Source: Pontiellaceae bacterium B12219 (GTDB lineage: Bacteria; Verrucomicrobiota; Kiritimatiellia; Kiritimatiellales; Pontiellaceae). From it: 64,000 bases of DNA. The position numbers and the translations under genes are program-made. Under the pieces are notes generated by a model. That model did no database searches. It worked only from the letters and a program-made list of their open reading frames with translations, and was not told where the DNA came from. The DNA lies in NCBI GenBank assembly GCA_029432795.1, contig JARNMJ010000001.1, positions 1-64,000 on the forward strand, given 5' to 3'. Shown here piece after piece: positions 28,449-37,645 of this stretch; positions within the stretch are counted from its first letter, which is position 1; the number at the start of each line of letters is the position of its first letter.

Positions 28449-29831
28449 ATGATTGGAATTTTATTTGCCACACAGATGGAAGCGCAGCCGTTTTTGGATC
28501 GGGGCGTTCCCGGGGGCGTTGTTGTTGAAATTCAGGATGAAATGGGGCTGGAAACCGCGCGCATTTATACGGAGAAACTGGTCGAAAAGGGCTGCACCAC
28601 CATTATTAATGCCGGGGTGTGCGGCGCGCTGAATAACCGGCTGGTACGCGGCGGGGTGTATCGCGTTTCGATGGTCAGTACGGAGGAGCTTAAAGCCGCC
28701 GTGAATGTGGGCATCGGAATGGGGCTTAAACGGTTGGTGAGCGTGGAAGAGCCGGTGTTTGATCCGAAACGCAAAAAGGAGCTTTCGAAATACGGCGAGC
28801 TGGTCGATATGGAAGGTTATGCCGTGGCGCGCGTTTGCGAAGCCCATGATATTCCCTGCATTCTGATTAAAGGTGTGACCGATTTCGGCGATGGAAACGG
28901 GAAGGATGATATTCAGAAACACATCACGCCGGTTTCGGAAACCGTGGCCGAGGCGATTTTCCAATGTCTGGAAACTCCGGCTTCAGACGAAAAGGCAGCT
29001 CCGTCCGGACTTTGGAAAAAACTGCACTCATTCACCAAGGTGGAGCATACCGTTTTCAGTCTTCCACTGCTTTTTGCCGGTGCGTGGATTGGGGCAGGGG
29101 GGATGCCTTCGGTAAAGGCCCTTTTGCTGATTACATTGGCGGGAGTTGGTGCACGTACGTTCGGCATGGCGGCGAATCGGATTTTTGATAAAAACATCGA
29201 TGCCGAAAATCCGCGGACCAAAAACCGCGAGCTGGCCAGCGGTACGCTTTCGGTGGCGCAGGGCTACGGTGTGGCGGGGGTCGGGCTGGTGCTCTATGTT
29301 GCGGCGTGCTGGCTGCTGGGACCGCTGGTACTGAAACTTGCGCTCTTTCCGCTGATTCCGCTGACGGTCTATTCGCTGCTCAAGCGTTTCACGCCGCTGT
29401 GCCATTACGGCATCGGGGTGTGTTTGGCGGTGGCGCCGATGGCCGCGTTTATTGCGGTCACCAATTCGGTTCAATTTCCGCCGGCGCTGATTCTTCTGGC
29501 CCTGTTTGCCTTTTTCTGGATGAGCGGCTTCGATATTATTTATGCGTTGCTGGATATTGATTTTGACCGGGCCCATGGAATCCGCAGTGTACCGGCGGCG
29601 CTGGGTGCACGCGGTGCGCAGCTGGTGGCGGCGGTGACGCATTTGATGGCGTTTGCGGCGCTGGTACTGCTCTGGATTCCGACCGATTCAATCTGGGCCA
29701 CGCTGGCACTGCTGATTTCTGCGGGCGCATTCGGCGCGGCCTACTTGCAACGCATTCCGATTCCCGTTAGATTTTTCCCGATCTCAGCCATCGCCGGAAT
29801 CGCCGGTGCGCTGGTTGTGCTGCTGGGATAG
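28449..29831 (+). CDS. Fusion protein: futalosine hydrolase (MqnB) with UbiA-family prenyltransferase (MqnP-like)
   Basis: 460 residues joining two menaquinone enzymes. Residues 1-185 are a nucleosidase: INAGVCGAL, VDMEGYAVA (substrate Glu) and GVTDFGDG (catalytic Asp region). Residues 200-460 form a polytopic UbiA-type prenyltransferase with the two metal motifs NRIFDKNIDAENPRTKNRE and YALLDIDFDR. The hydrolase removes the purine base from futalosine; the membrane part would attach the prenyl tail to the naphthoate ring. The frame opens at 28413, but ATG 28449 starts the conserved MIGILFATQMEA. There is no stop or frameshift between the domains. Confidence 0.9.
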   Translation: MIGILFATQMEAQPFLDRGVPGGVVVEIQDEMGLETARIYTEKLVEKGCTTIINAGVCGALNNRLVRGGVYRVSMVSTEELKAAVNVGIGMGLKRLVSVEEPVFDPKRKKELSKYGELVDMEGYAVARVCEAHDIPCILIKGVTDFGDGNGKDDIQKHITPVSETVAEAIFQCLETPASDEKAAPSGLWKKLHSFTKVEHTVFSLPLLFAGAWIGAGGMPSVKALLLITLAGVGARTFGMAANRIFDKNIDAENPRTKNRELASGTLSVAQGYGVAGVGLVLYVAACWLLGPLVLKLALFPLIPLTVYSLLKRFTPLCHYGIGVCLAVAPMAAFIAVTNSVQFPPALILLALFAFFWMSGFDIIYALLDIDFDRAHGIRSVPAALGARGAQLVAAVTHLMAFAALVLLWIPTDSIWATLALLISAGAFGAAYLQRIPIPVRFFPISAIAGIAGALVVLLG

Positions 29832-29835
29832 GGTT

Positions 29836-29885
29836 TCAGCAACGGATGGGCGGATCAGTTGCATCTATCAATCCGTTGCAAAAAA
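29836..29885. repeat. Intergenic hairpin of AGCAACGGAT / ATCCGTTGC words
   Basis: AGCAACGGATGGGCGGATC faces TATCAATCCGTTGCA, an imperfect inverted repeat between the fusion gene and the ubiX-like gene, with the same word as at 28370. Confidence 0.65.
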
Positions 29886-29894
29886 GGATTAGAC

Positions 29895-30455
29895 ATGAAA
29901 TTGATTGTGGCCATGACAGGTGCTTCGGGCGCGTTAGCAACCAAGCTGCTGATGGAAAAATCGCAGTGGCCGGTTACGCTGGTGGCGAGCAAAATGGGGC
30001 GCGTGGTGTATGAGCAGGAAGCGGGTCCTTTTGCCGAGCTGGAAGCGTTGGCTTCCGAAGTTTGGAAGGATGGCGATCTGACGGCGACGATTGCGTCGGG
30101 ATCGGTTCCAACCCTTGGAATGGTGATCCTTCCGTGTTCGGCGAATACGCTTGGAAAAGTGGCGGCGGGCATTGCCGATTCGCTGGTGACCCGTGCGGCG
30201 CACTGTCAATTGAAGGAAGGGCGCAAGGTGGTGCTTTGCGTTCGGGAGGCGCCCTGGACGGTGCTGAATGCGCGCAATGCGGTGCATGTTGCCGAGGCGG
30301 GCGGAACGATTATGCCGATGTCGCCGCCGTATTATTTTATGAAAGGGAGGAATCCGGATGAGATTTCGGTCAGTGAAATGCTGGGCCATTATTGCGACCA
30401 CGTGCTGTCCCTGTTCGGGCAGGAATCGCCGAAAACCTGGGAGGATATCCGATGA
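29895..30455 (+). CDS. ubiX: UbiX-like flavin prenyltransferase
   Basis: Makes prenylated FMN, the cofactor of UbiD-type decarboxylases. 186 residues. MTGASGALATKLL at the N-terminus is the FMN-binding motif, with ILPCSANTLGKVAAGI near residue 78 and VVLCVREAP near 113. In this operon it probably serves the decarboxylase of the futalosine pathway, whose gene is not in this window. GGATT ribosome site before ATG 29895. The stop overlaps the menG start by 4 nt (ATGA). Confidence 0.9.
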   Translation: MKLIVAMTGASGALATKLLMEKSQWPVTLVASKMGRVVYEQEAGPFAELEALASEVWKDGDLTATIASGSVPTLGMVILPCSANTLGKVAAGIADSLVTRAAHCQLKEGRKVVLCVREAPWTVLNARNAVHVAEAGGTIMPMSPPYYFMKGRNPDEISVSEMLGHYCDHVLSLFGQESPKTWEDIR

Positions 30456-31165
30456 GTGATGCCGAACGCGATACGCTGATTTCCGCCGAGGAAAACCGGG
30501 AAATGTTTGACCGGATTGCCAAGAATTATGATGTGGCCAACCGCGCGATTTCGATGGGCATGGATAAGGGCTGGCGCCGGAAAACCATTGAATTGCTGAA
30601 GCCGTTCCGGGGCGGGCGTTATCTGGATATCGGAACCGGTACAGGGGATCTGGTATTTGAAATTATTGACCAGTCGGCCAATGTGCTGGTGGATGGGATT
30701 GATCCGGCGGAGCAGATGCTGGCGATTGCCCGGGATAAGGCGGATAAGCGCGGGCTCGGGGATGCCGTTAATTTCGTGACAGCGGATGCGTTGAACCTGC
30801 CGATGGAAAGCGATACCTATGACGGGATCGTATCGGGGTTTTGCTTCAGGAACATCGAGCGCCGGCAGAAGGCGTTGGAAGAAATGAGGCGGGTGTTGAA
30901 ACCCGGTGGTATGCTGGTGATTCTTGAGGCCACTTATCCGGCAAATGCGCTGATTCGGCTGGGATACAAATGCTATACGCCGCTGGTTCCAATCATTGGA
31001 AAGTGTCTGGGTGGGGGTACGGCTTATAAATATCTGATGGATTCCATTGAGGATTTTCCACGGCCGACAACGGTGACGGATATGTTCAGTGCGGCCGGTT
31101 TTTCGGGCGTGCAGTGTCAGGCGCTGACGTTCGGTACAGTTTGTATTTTTTCAGGTAAGAAATAG
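30452..31165 (+). CDS. menG: Demethylmenaquinone methyltransferase
   Basis: SAM-dependent C-methylation, the last step of menaquinone synthesis. 237 residues from ATG 30452. Motif I is YLDIGTGTGDL near residue 48; SGFCFRNIERR and VLKPGGMLVILE near 130-155 are UbiE/MenG signatures. The start overlaps the ubiX stop, which indicates translational coupling. A palindrome copy at 30987 encodes VPIIG. Confidence 0.94.
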   Translation: MSDAERDTLISAEENREMFDRIAKNYDVANRAISMGMDKGWRRKTIELLKPFRGGRYLDIGTGTGDLVFEIIDQSANVLVDGIDPAEQMLAIARDKADKRGLGDAVNFVTADALNLPMESDTYDGIVSGFCFRNIERRQKALEEMRRVLKPGGMLVILEATYPANALIRLGYKCYTPLVPIIGKCLGGGTAYKYLMDSIEDFPRPTTVTDMFSAAGFSGVQCQALTFGTVCIFSGKK

Positions 31166-31171
31166 ACGACG

Positions 31172-31909
31172 ATGAATAAAGATTTTGTTTTTGCAGGTGC
31201 TCCGTACAGCAATCAGGCTCCTTTGGTGGATCAACTGGAGGTTGTCGCGCCGGGATCGAAGGTGGTTTATGACCATCCTTCGAATATTGTGCGGTGTTTG
31301 CTGGATGGCGAGGTGGATGCGGCTGTGGTTCCGGTGGCCCATTTTTTTGCACATCCGGAGCTGACGATGATTCCGGGGCTCGGTATTGCGGCGGAGGGGC
31401 CGGTTCGCAGTGTGTTGTTAAAGTGCAATAAACCGATGGGGCAGATTCGGGCAATTGCCAGGGATCCGGCTTCGGCCACTTCCAATGCGCTGGCTGAACT
31501 GCTGATGACAAAATATTTTAAACAGAAAATTGAAATGCACGATTTCCAGGCATTGGAAAAACCGGATGCGGTGGTGGTGATCGGCGATCGTGCGCTCTGT
31601 GCTGAACCGGCTCCGGCGGGGGATATTGATCTGGCGGCGGCCTGGGAAAAGTGGACCAGGCTTCCGTTTGTGTTTGCGGTCTGGGCGGTGCGCAAGGATT
31701 CCGAGCATTTCGACGAACTGAGCGCCATTGCGCACAAGGCCTATTCGGCCGGCTTCCGGGCGATGGAATCCATTGCGGAGCGGTATGCGGAAAAACTCGG
31801 CGGCTCGCAGGAGTTCTGGGTCGAGTATCTGGACAATTCAATCTACTACAAGCTCGATGCCCGGGACATGGAAGGCCTTAATCGTTTTAAAAAACTGATC
31901 TCAAAATAA
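31172..31909 (+). CDS. mqnA: Chorismate dehydratase
   Basis: First step of the futalosine pathway, dehydrating chorismate to 3-[(1-carboxyvinyl)oxy]benzoate. 245 residues, same fold class as MqnD. Visible are YSNQAPL near residue 11, LLDGEVDAAVVPVAHFF near 49, and SATSNALAELL near 107 in the substrate loop. It follows menG after 6 nt. It closes the mqn operon. Confidence 0.92.
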   Translation: MNKDFVFAGAPYSNQAPLVDQLEVVAPGSKVVYDHPSNIVRCLLDGEVDAAVVPVAHFFAHPELTMIPGLGIAAEGPVRSVLLKCNKPMGQIRAIARDPASATSNALAELLMTKYFKQKIEMHDFQALEKPDAVVVIGDRALCAEPAPAGDIDLAAAWEKWTRLPFVFAVWAVRKDSEHFDELSAIAHKAYSAGFRAMESIAERYAEKLGGSQEFWVEYLDNSIYYKLDARDMEGLNRFKKLISK

Positions 31910-31988
31910 TACCGTTTGTTAAAACGTAATAAGATGGCTGGTAAAGTAAGACTGCTTTTGTATTAATTGCACGTCGTCTTGAGGAAGC

Positions 31989-33143
31989 ATGAAACGAATC
32001 CGTTCACATTTGATGGTATTGAGCCTTATCGGGCATTCGGCGTTTGCGCTGTATGTACCGGAAGGGGCTGTTGTTGATGAGAGTGGATATCTGGTTATCA
32101 GCGAAAAATACAATGATAATGAGCTTCTGGTGAAGGGGAAGTTGAATGTTGGAACGGGGTTGGTTGTTGGTGACAGCAGTGATTACACCATTGGGGAAGT
32201 ATCGGATTCCGGAGTGGTTGAAACCCCTGCTGTTTTTGTGGGAAGTTCGTCGTTTGGCAGCGAATTTTGCATTAAAGACGGGGGCGTTGTGAGCACCTCA
32301 ACCTTTTGGATCTACGGCGAGAAAACATATGGAATTCCGTATTCTTTTTTGCGTAATTCGGTAACGGTAAGCGGGACCGGGGCAAAACTCAATATTTCCG
32401 GTCAGCTCGATATCTGGTCACCGTATGCTCCGGGACAACCAGGAGATTCCTTTCATATTCCGCGAGAAATTCCTGCTCTTTTGAGCGTTTTAAATGGAGG
32501 GGAAGTTTCCGTAGGCAGTCTTTCCATCATCAATGGTAATTGGTTGAATATTGGTTCTGGTGGAAAATTAACCATTCATTCTGATTACGATGCGTCCGAT
32601 GGGCATGTCAATCTGCTGGCGGATGGAACGCTTGCGATTGATGGAGAATTAAGCGGGATTTCTATGGTGGAAGCGGGACGCAGAATTGAAGCCGCTTCGA
32701 TATTGGGAAATATAAATGTGGATGGTGTTCTCAACATCACTGACGCCGATGGTGCGGGGGCCATTCAGGGCGACCTTGTGATCTCGGAAGAGGGAACGCT
32801 GGAGTTGTCCACCCATTCGGGGATTACGGTTTCCGGTCAGGCTACACTCGGCGGAAAGCTGCGCGTTAAAGTCGACGAAGGGGAGGTGCTCTCGGTCGGG
32901 GATCAGATTCAATTGTTCAACTTCGAAGGCGGCGTTAGCGGAAATTTTGAAAGCGTGGCTCCGCTTTCCGGCGAGGGCGCATTGGCCTGGGATTTTTCGC
33001 AGCTGAATTCCACCGGCGTACTGCATGTGATTCCTGAACCGGCAACACTTGCTCTGGTGGGTATGGGCGGTCTGATGCTGGCTTTCCATCGCCGTAAATC
33101 GGGGCAGTCTGCGGAAAATGATCCCATTACCAAAATATTTTAA
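31989..33143 (+). CDS. PEP-CTERM secreted protein
   Basis: 384 residues. A signal peptide (about 1-20) is followed by a glycine- and valine-rich beta-type body with repeated short strands (GGEVSVGSL, GGKLTIHS, DGTLAIDG). The C-terminus has IPEPATLALVGMGGLML then a basic patch, the exosortase sorting signal of PEP-CTERM proteins. Unusually, about 17 polar residues follow the basic cluster. GAGGA precedes the ATG. Probably exported and anchored or secreted at the surface; function unknown. No exosortase gene is in the window. Confidence 0.85.
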   Translation: MKRIRSHLMVLSLIGHSAFALYVPEGAVVDESGYLVISEKYNDNELLVKGKLNVGTGLVVGDSSDYTIGEVSDSGVVETPAVFVGSSSFGSEFCIKDGGVVSTSTFWIYGEKTYGIPYSFLRNSVTVSGTGAKLNISGQLDIWSPYAPGQPGDSFHIPREIPALLSVLNGGEVSVGSLSIINGNWLNIGSGGKLTIHSDYDASDGHVNLLADGTLAIDGELSGISMVEAGRRIEAASILGNINVDGVLNITDADGAGAIQGDLVISEEGTLELSTHSGITVSGQATLGGKLRVKVDEGEVLSVGDQIQLFNFEGGVSGNFESVAPLSGEGALAWDFSQLNSTGVLHVIPEPATLALVGMGGLMLAFHRRKSGQSAENDPITKIF

Positions 33144-33159
33144 CTAAACTGCTGAGACA

Positions 33160-33255
33160 ATCCTCGCAGAGGCGCTGAGCTCGCAGAGCACTGATGGACT
33201 TGGCATAAAAAACGTTCAGCGCCCTCCGTATCTCTGAGAGGGAAATAATTTATAC
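33160..33255. repeat. Intergenic imperfect hairpin of CGCAGAGGCGCTGAG words
   Basis: CTCGCAGAGGCGCTGAGCTC on the left and CAGCGCCCTCCGTATCTCTGAG on the right are imperfect reverse complements between convergent genes. Confidence 0.5.
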
Positions 33256-33285
33256 CGCAACGCATTCGCGAATAGTATAAGACGA

Positions 33286-34446
33286 CTAATCCTTAAAGTG
33301 GAAATAGTTGTAGTTCTCCAGAGAATGGCCGTAAATCTCAATATATTTGGCCACACTGTCCAACCGGTCGCAAAAGCTCTCAAATTCGCTGTGCAGAAAA
33401 CCGGACATCCCTTTTTGTTTGTCGTTCATCATGCGCAGGGAACGGGCACGGTCTGAGCAGATCGAGGAAAGTTCCGCGGCACTGCTCATTAAATCGGTAC
33501 GGATTTTCCGGTTGATCCGATCCAGTTCGTCTTGTGTGCAACTTCCCTGGTCGAGCATGTTTTCAATTTTATTCACCATCTTATTATGATCTTTCGACCA
33601 GCTGCGCAGTCCGGGAACGGGATGGCTTTCGGCGTCAATCCGACTGGACGGTTTCACATACCACGTTCCGATGATGTCGATAATGGAATCAATCATCGAT
33701 TCAGTTTCCCGGTATTGTTTCCCATACTTATCGTTGTATTTTTTCCAGTTCACCGCACCCCATTGTTCTTCGGTCAACCGGTAGCAGAAGCGGCGGGTCA
33801 CGGTTTCGTCCTTCTTATTGGTTTTCCATCTGACATAGCTGGCAATACCGATGACTTCTTTATCGAGGTTCAGGGTGGGGCTGCCGCTGTTTCCTGAAAC
33901 AAAGTCCGCACTGACTTCAATCCGGTCCGACCCGATGCTGTTCACTTTTCCGTAGAGTTCTGTGGCCACGCCGCCCCCTTCGCTGTTGCCAAACACGGCA
34001 ATGGGAATATCTTTCGAAATGCGGTCGGAAATTTCGAGGGCGGGAGCCTCCGGGGCCAGAGGAAGCCGGGCGATGTCCAGCGTGGAGGCCAGTTCAACAC
34101 CTCGCGGGCGCACGGTTTTTCCGCTGGCTGTTTTAAAGCTGATTTTATCGGCACCCATAATCACGTGCTGGTTTGTGAACAGATAGGGTTTTCCATCCAG
34201 TTTCGCAATGAAACCGCTGCCGGAGCTGCGTCCGCGTTCACCGGTACAGGATACAATCACGAGGTAGTCGGAAACATCGTTGAATGAATATTCAAACTGC
34301 GCCTTGATCTCCTTTTCCTCTTCCAACCGTTTTTCGAGCGCAGCCTTTTCCGCGGCTTCTTTTTCGGAGTCCGTTTCGGCCATAACAACGCTGCTGCTCA
34401 CGATCAGGCTTAACAGAAGGCGGAATAGAGAGGAGGAAGGGGGCAT
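33286..34446 (-). CDS. Secreted trypsin-like serine protease, paralog 1
   Basis: 386 residues. Signal peptide (about 1-23), a short charged helix (25-50), then a trypsin-like domain: GSGFIAKLDGKPYLFTNQHV with His94, STLDIARL with Asp124, and VSGNSGSP with Ser187, a complete putative triad. After it come EEQWGAVNWKKYN and a long helical C-terminal part (about 240-386). It shares this whole layout with the next gene upstream. Substrate unknown; it probably acts in the periplasm or outside. Confidence 0.8.
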   Translation of the reverse strand: MPPSSSLFRLLLSLIVSSSVVMAETDSEKEAAEKAALEKRLEEEKEIKAQFEYSFNDVSDYLVIVSCTGERGRSSGSGFIAKLDGKPYLFTNQHVIMGADKISFKTASGKTVRPRGVELASTLDIARLPLAPEAPALEISDRISKDIPIAVFGNSEGGGVATELYGKVNSIGSDRIEVSADFVSGNSGSPTLNLDKEVIGIASYVRWKTNKKDETVTRRFCYRLTEEQWGAVNWKKYNDKYGKQYRETESMIDSIIDIIGTWYVKPSSRIDAESHPVPGLRSWSKDHNKMVNKIENMLDQGSCTQDELDRINRKIRTDLMSSAAELSSICSDRARSLRMMNDKQKGMSGFLHSEFESFCDRLDSVAKYIEIYGHSLENYNYFHFKD

Positions 34447-34465
34447 GGAAAGATCCTGGTTCAGT

Positions 34466-35527
34466 TTAATATGTAGAGATGCCGTAGCGGGTAATTACAT
34501 CCGCGGCCATCTCCAATGAGGCTGCCTGCATTGCAAGTTCGTTTTCGATGTAAGGTGTCAACCCGCGCTGTTCGGTGAGAAGGCGCAGCTTGCGCGCCTG
34601 AATGGAGCAGAGCGACGCCAGTTTTTCGGCACTCTCTGAATAGTTTGCATAAAATTCGCGGCGCCCCTTTCCGGTATCCACCGATTCGGCAACAATCCGG
34701 TTGTGGGCATCCAGCCAGCCGGCTAATGTTTTATTCGGCTGTTGCTCAAAGTAAACTGTTTCGAGCGGCCCGTCGGACCAGCTGTTGAGCACGGTAATGA
34801 CGTCGTCGAGCAGGATCTGGCTTTCATAATAGGCGTTTCCAAAATGCGCGTTAAACTTTTTCCAGTTCACCGGTTTCCATTGAATCCGGTTAAAGCGAAG
34901 GCAGAACTGCCGCGTTCGATTTTCAAAACGGGTGCCTTTTTTCATGATATGGTTGCGGGATTCCCGGGCATAACTGGCTATTCCAACCACCTCTTTCCGG
35001 CTGTTGAGTACGGGAGATCCACTGTCGGCTTCGTCAAATTCAGCGCTTACCTCAATGACTTCCGCGCCGAGTCCATTAATTTTTCCGAAGATTTCGGATT
35101 CGGATGTTTCGAGATCCGGGTTGCCGAAAACCGCAATTTCTTCGCCCATTTCCGGGCTGTTCGCCAGGACGAAACCGGAGCCTTCGGTGAGGGCGAAGCG
35201 AACGAGGTCATGCGCGGCGGAGAGCTCGACACTGCGCGGTTTTAATATTCTTCCGCCGGGGGAAGTGAACCGCAAACGCGTTGCCCCCAGAATAAAATGC
35301 TGGCTGGTGATGAGGTAGGGCGAGCCGTCCATTTCGGCAATAAATCCGCAATGTTTATCGGTTTTTCCGTTAACCGTTACATGGATGAATGCCAGATTAT
35401 CCTGAATGGATTCGAGCGTATAGGGGAACGCCGGAGGCGCGGTATCCTCGGCATGTGTTCCGTATACCGGAAAAAGGAGGGTTGCTGTGCATAGAATATT
35501 CAGCATTAAACGGCTATAGCGGTTCAT
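34466..35527 (-). CDS. Secreted trypsin-like serine protease, paralog 2
   Basis: 353 residues from ATG 35527, where a signal peptide begins (MNRYSRLMLNIL). The triad candidates are His77 in TSQHFI, Asp107 in AAHDLVRF and Ser169 in EADSGSP. The segment IQWKPVNWKKFN and the helical tail match paralog 1. The start overlaps the stop of the upstream gene by 14 nt and the next gene begins 19 nt downstream, so the three form an operon. The two proteases look like an old tandem duplication. Confidence 0.8.
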   Translation of the reverse strand: MNRYSRLMLNILCTATLLFPVYGTHAEDTAPPAFPYTLESIQDNLAFIHVTVNGKTDKHCGFIAEMDGSPYLITSQHFILGATRLRFTSPGGRILKPRSVELSAAHDLVRFALTEGSGFVLANSPEMGEEIAVFGNPDLETSESEIFGKINGLGAEVIEVSAEFDEADSGSPVLNSRKEVVGIASYARESRNHIMKKGTRFENRTRQFCLRFNRIQWKPVNWKKFNAHFGNAYYESQILLDDVITVLNSWSDGPLETVYFEQQPNKTLAGWLDAHNRIVAESVDTGKGRREFYANYSESAEKLASLCSIQARKLRLLTEQRGLTPYIENELAMQAASLEMAADVITRYGISTY

Positions 35528-36305
35528 TTTCGTTCTCCGCAGCCGGGTAGTATTCAATGGTCCGGGTTGAAAATTTATCGTAATTTTTCTCGGTTCCATC
35601 CTGGATGGTTTTAATTTTAAGCAGGCGCTGGGTCCAGTTCCCATAGGCATCGACGGCCAGATATTCGTATTCGTTCAGATCCTTCCGGTCTTCCTGTTTA
35701 TAGCTGATCGCCGCGCGGGTCAGGCGTTGCTGATCATCATGCCGGTAAACTGAAACATATTTAACCCGGCCGTCTTCATCATACCGCGTATAGCTCAGCG
35801 AAACATTGTCGGAATCCCGTTTGTATTTGCTATAGGGCAGGGGTTTCTTTCTCTTGCGTTTTATGGTGGTGGACGTGTTGCAGCGGTCGGGGTTATAGGT
35901 GACGATTTCAATATCACCGGTGATTCTGCACTGGTACGCCATTTGCCGGGTTGGCACATTGAGCACGATGTCATAATCGTTTGTGGTGCCGTGGCGAATG
36001 TCCTCCACCCGCTGCCTGATCATACAGCCCGCCTCATTAAAGGTATTGGTGGCAAAGTAGGTCAGTTCATCTTTATAATTAAATTTTTTCCGGTATTTCA
36101 GATTGCCGGCTTCATCGTACGCACGGATTTCTCTGTATTTTCTGTCCGACAGCTCATAGGCGTATTCTTCTTCAACCTTCATTACCGGACCCTGTAACGA
36201 CGCGGTTTCGCGGGAAGAGCGGGCAATGTCAAGATGGCTCGTGTCAGCCTGTGCCGCAGACGGAAGTACGGCGGAAACACATAAAAGGTACACATATAGT
36301 CTCAT
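35514..36305 (-). CDS. Secreted protein with YD-repeat-like strands, unknown function
   Basis: 263 residues with a signal peptide (about 1-20). The mature part has repeated short motifs such as AYDEAGNLKYRKKF, YDEDGRVKYVSVY and VDAYGNWTQRL, which resemble YD-type or MORN-like beta-hairpin repeats. Two or three cysteines may form disulfides. It is first in an operon with the two secreted proteases, so it may be a partner or substrate. No firm family. Confidence 0.65.
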   Translation of the reverse strand: MRLYVYLLCVSAVLPSAAQADTSHLDIARSSRETASLQGPVMKVEEEYAYELSDRKYREIRAYDEAGNLKYRKKFNYKDELTYFATNTFNEAGCMIRQRVEDIRHGTTNDYDIVLNVPTRQMAYQCRITGDIEIVTYNPDRCNTSTTIKRKRKKPLPYSKYKRDSDNVSLSYTRYDEDGRVKYVSVYRHDDQQRLTRAAISYKQEDRKDLNEYEYLAVDAYGNWTQRLLKIKTIQDGTEKNYDKFSTRTIEYYPAAENENEPL

Positions 36306-36772
36306 TCGCAGGATCCTGTATAAACAGTTTAGGTATACCCGATATACATCCAGTCAAAAAGAATATTTCTTAAGGGTTCTTCGCGCGAACATGAAAATGA
36401 CAACGAAAATGGCTAGGGATAATTTTCACAGGTTCGACATAGATTTTTGTGGTGAAGCTGGTGATTTCAAGAGCCTCTGCCTCGTGCTCCGGAAATTTAT
36501 TTGCACGGATTAACAGAAAGCAACGGATCAGGGGATGGATGTTCTCAGGTACCAACGGAATACTGTAAATGGTATAAGTCTATGCTGAAAAAAAGTTACA
36601 TTCATTCACAGGTCATGAAATCAAATTTTCGGACAGCCAAAAAGTAACCCCGCGCATGGACGTTCCTCCAAAATATCAACCGTTGCAAACAACCGGGTTT
36701 GAAAAGGGGGGCGTGAATTATCGCTGTTTTTGGTAGGGATGGCTCTCCGGGCCGTCCGCATGCAGCGGGGGA
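36306..36772. other. Intergenic region, repeat fragments only
   Basis: No convincing gene. It holds a GCAACGGATC word (36518-36530) and, at 36738-36770, TAGGGATGGCTCTCCGGGCCGTCC, a solo relative of the array hairpins. It presumably also carries the promoter of the minus-strand operon starting at 36305; no clear -35/-10 was found. Confidence 0.45.
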
Positions 36773-37645
36773 CTATTTGATTTGGGCGGCGCCGCTGCGC
36801 ACGAACAGATTTTTTTTCCATGCAATAACGGCTGCGCCGAGAATCATCAGTGCCGAGTAGAACTGGCCCTTCGTAATCCAGCCGATGAAAAACAGGCCGT
36901 CGTCGGGCTCGCGGAAAAACTCCATGCTGATGCGGGCGAGGGCATATAGCACCAGATAACTGGCGCTCAATGCGCCCGGTCGTTTTCCCCAGGCTGTTTT
37001 GCGGAGCAGCAGCATGAGGCCGAAGACCAGAAAACCTTCCGTTGCCGCCTGATAAAGCTGGGACGGATGACGCGGCAGCAGCTCGCCCGCTTCCACCATC
37101 TTTCCAATCATTGGAAGGTCGTACTGCCCAAAATGCAATCCTCGTTCCTGCGGGAAAATAACCGCCCATTTTACGGTGCTGACGCGCCCCCAAAGCTCGC
37201 CGTTGATAAAGTTCGCCAGGCGGCCGAACGCAAAACCGAGCGAGGTTGTTGCCGCCATATTATCCGTCAGGTTCCAGAACGAATGGTGATGTTTCCGGGC
37301 GTACCAGAAAATAAAGAGAATCACGCCGATAAAACCGCCGTGGCTCGCCATGCCGCCTTCCCAGACCCGGAAAACATACAGCGGATCGTTTACAAACGAA
37401 TCAAATCCGTAAAACAGCACATAGCCCAGTCGCCCGCCGAGAAACACCCCGAAAAAGGCCAGCAGCACCACAAAGTTGCTGACCTCCTTTTCCGGAACTT
37501 CAAATGCTCCCTTCTTCGACCAGCTCCGCAGCATCAGAATACACGTCATAAAGCCCAGCAGATACGAAAGTCCATACCACCGCAGTGCAATATCGCCAAA
37601 GATGGGGAAAATGATCGGGTTGATGTTGTGGATGTAATGATTCAT
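36773..37645 (-). CDS. lgt: Prolipoprotein diacylglyceryl transferase
   Basis: Transfers diacylglycerol to the lipobox cysteine of prolipoproteins in the inner membrane. 290 residues with about seven hydrophobic segments. Family signatures: GGRLGYVLFY near 70, GGMASHGGFIG near 97, FGRLANFINGELWGR near 138 and RHPSQLYQA near 191. REPDDG near the end is also typical. It serves the lipoproteins predicted at 1-494 and 1013-1399 among others. A palindrome copy at 37102 encodes LPMIG. Confidence 0.95.
   Translation of the reverse strand: MNHYIHNINPIIFPIFGDIALRWYGLSYLLGFMTCILMLRSWSKKGAFEVPEKEVSNFVVLLAFFGVFLGGRLGYVLFYGFDSFVNDPLYVFRVWEGGMASHGGFIGVILFIFWYARKHHHSFWNLTDNMAATTSLGFAFGRLANFINGELWGRVSTVKWAVIFPQERGLHFGQYDLPMIGKMVEAGELLPRHPSQLYQAATEGFLVFGLMLLLRKTAWGKRPGALSASYLVLYALARISMEFFREPDDGLFFIGWITKGQFYSALMILGAAVIAWKKNLFVRSGAAQIK

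Noticed and set aside
31910-31988. Sigma-54 promoter before the PEP-CTERM gene
   Set aside because: PEP-CTERM genes can be sigma-54 controlled, but no GG-N10-GC pair with flanking consensus was found here or before 41708.
36226-36513. A 95-codon plus-strand frame overlapping the start of the YD-like gene
   Set aside because: The first part is antisense to a signal peptide, the rest has no protein character, and no ribosome site is present.
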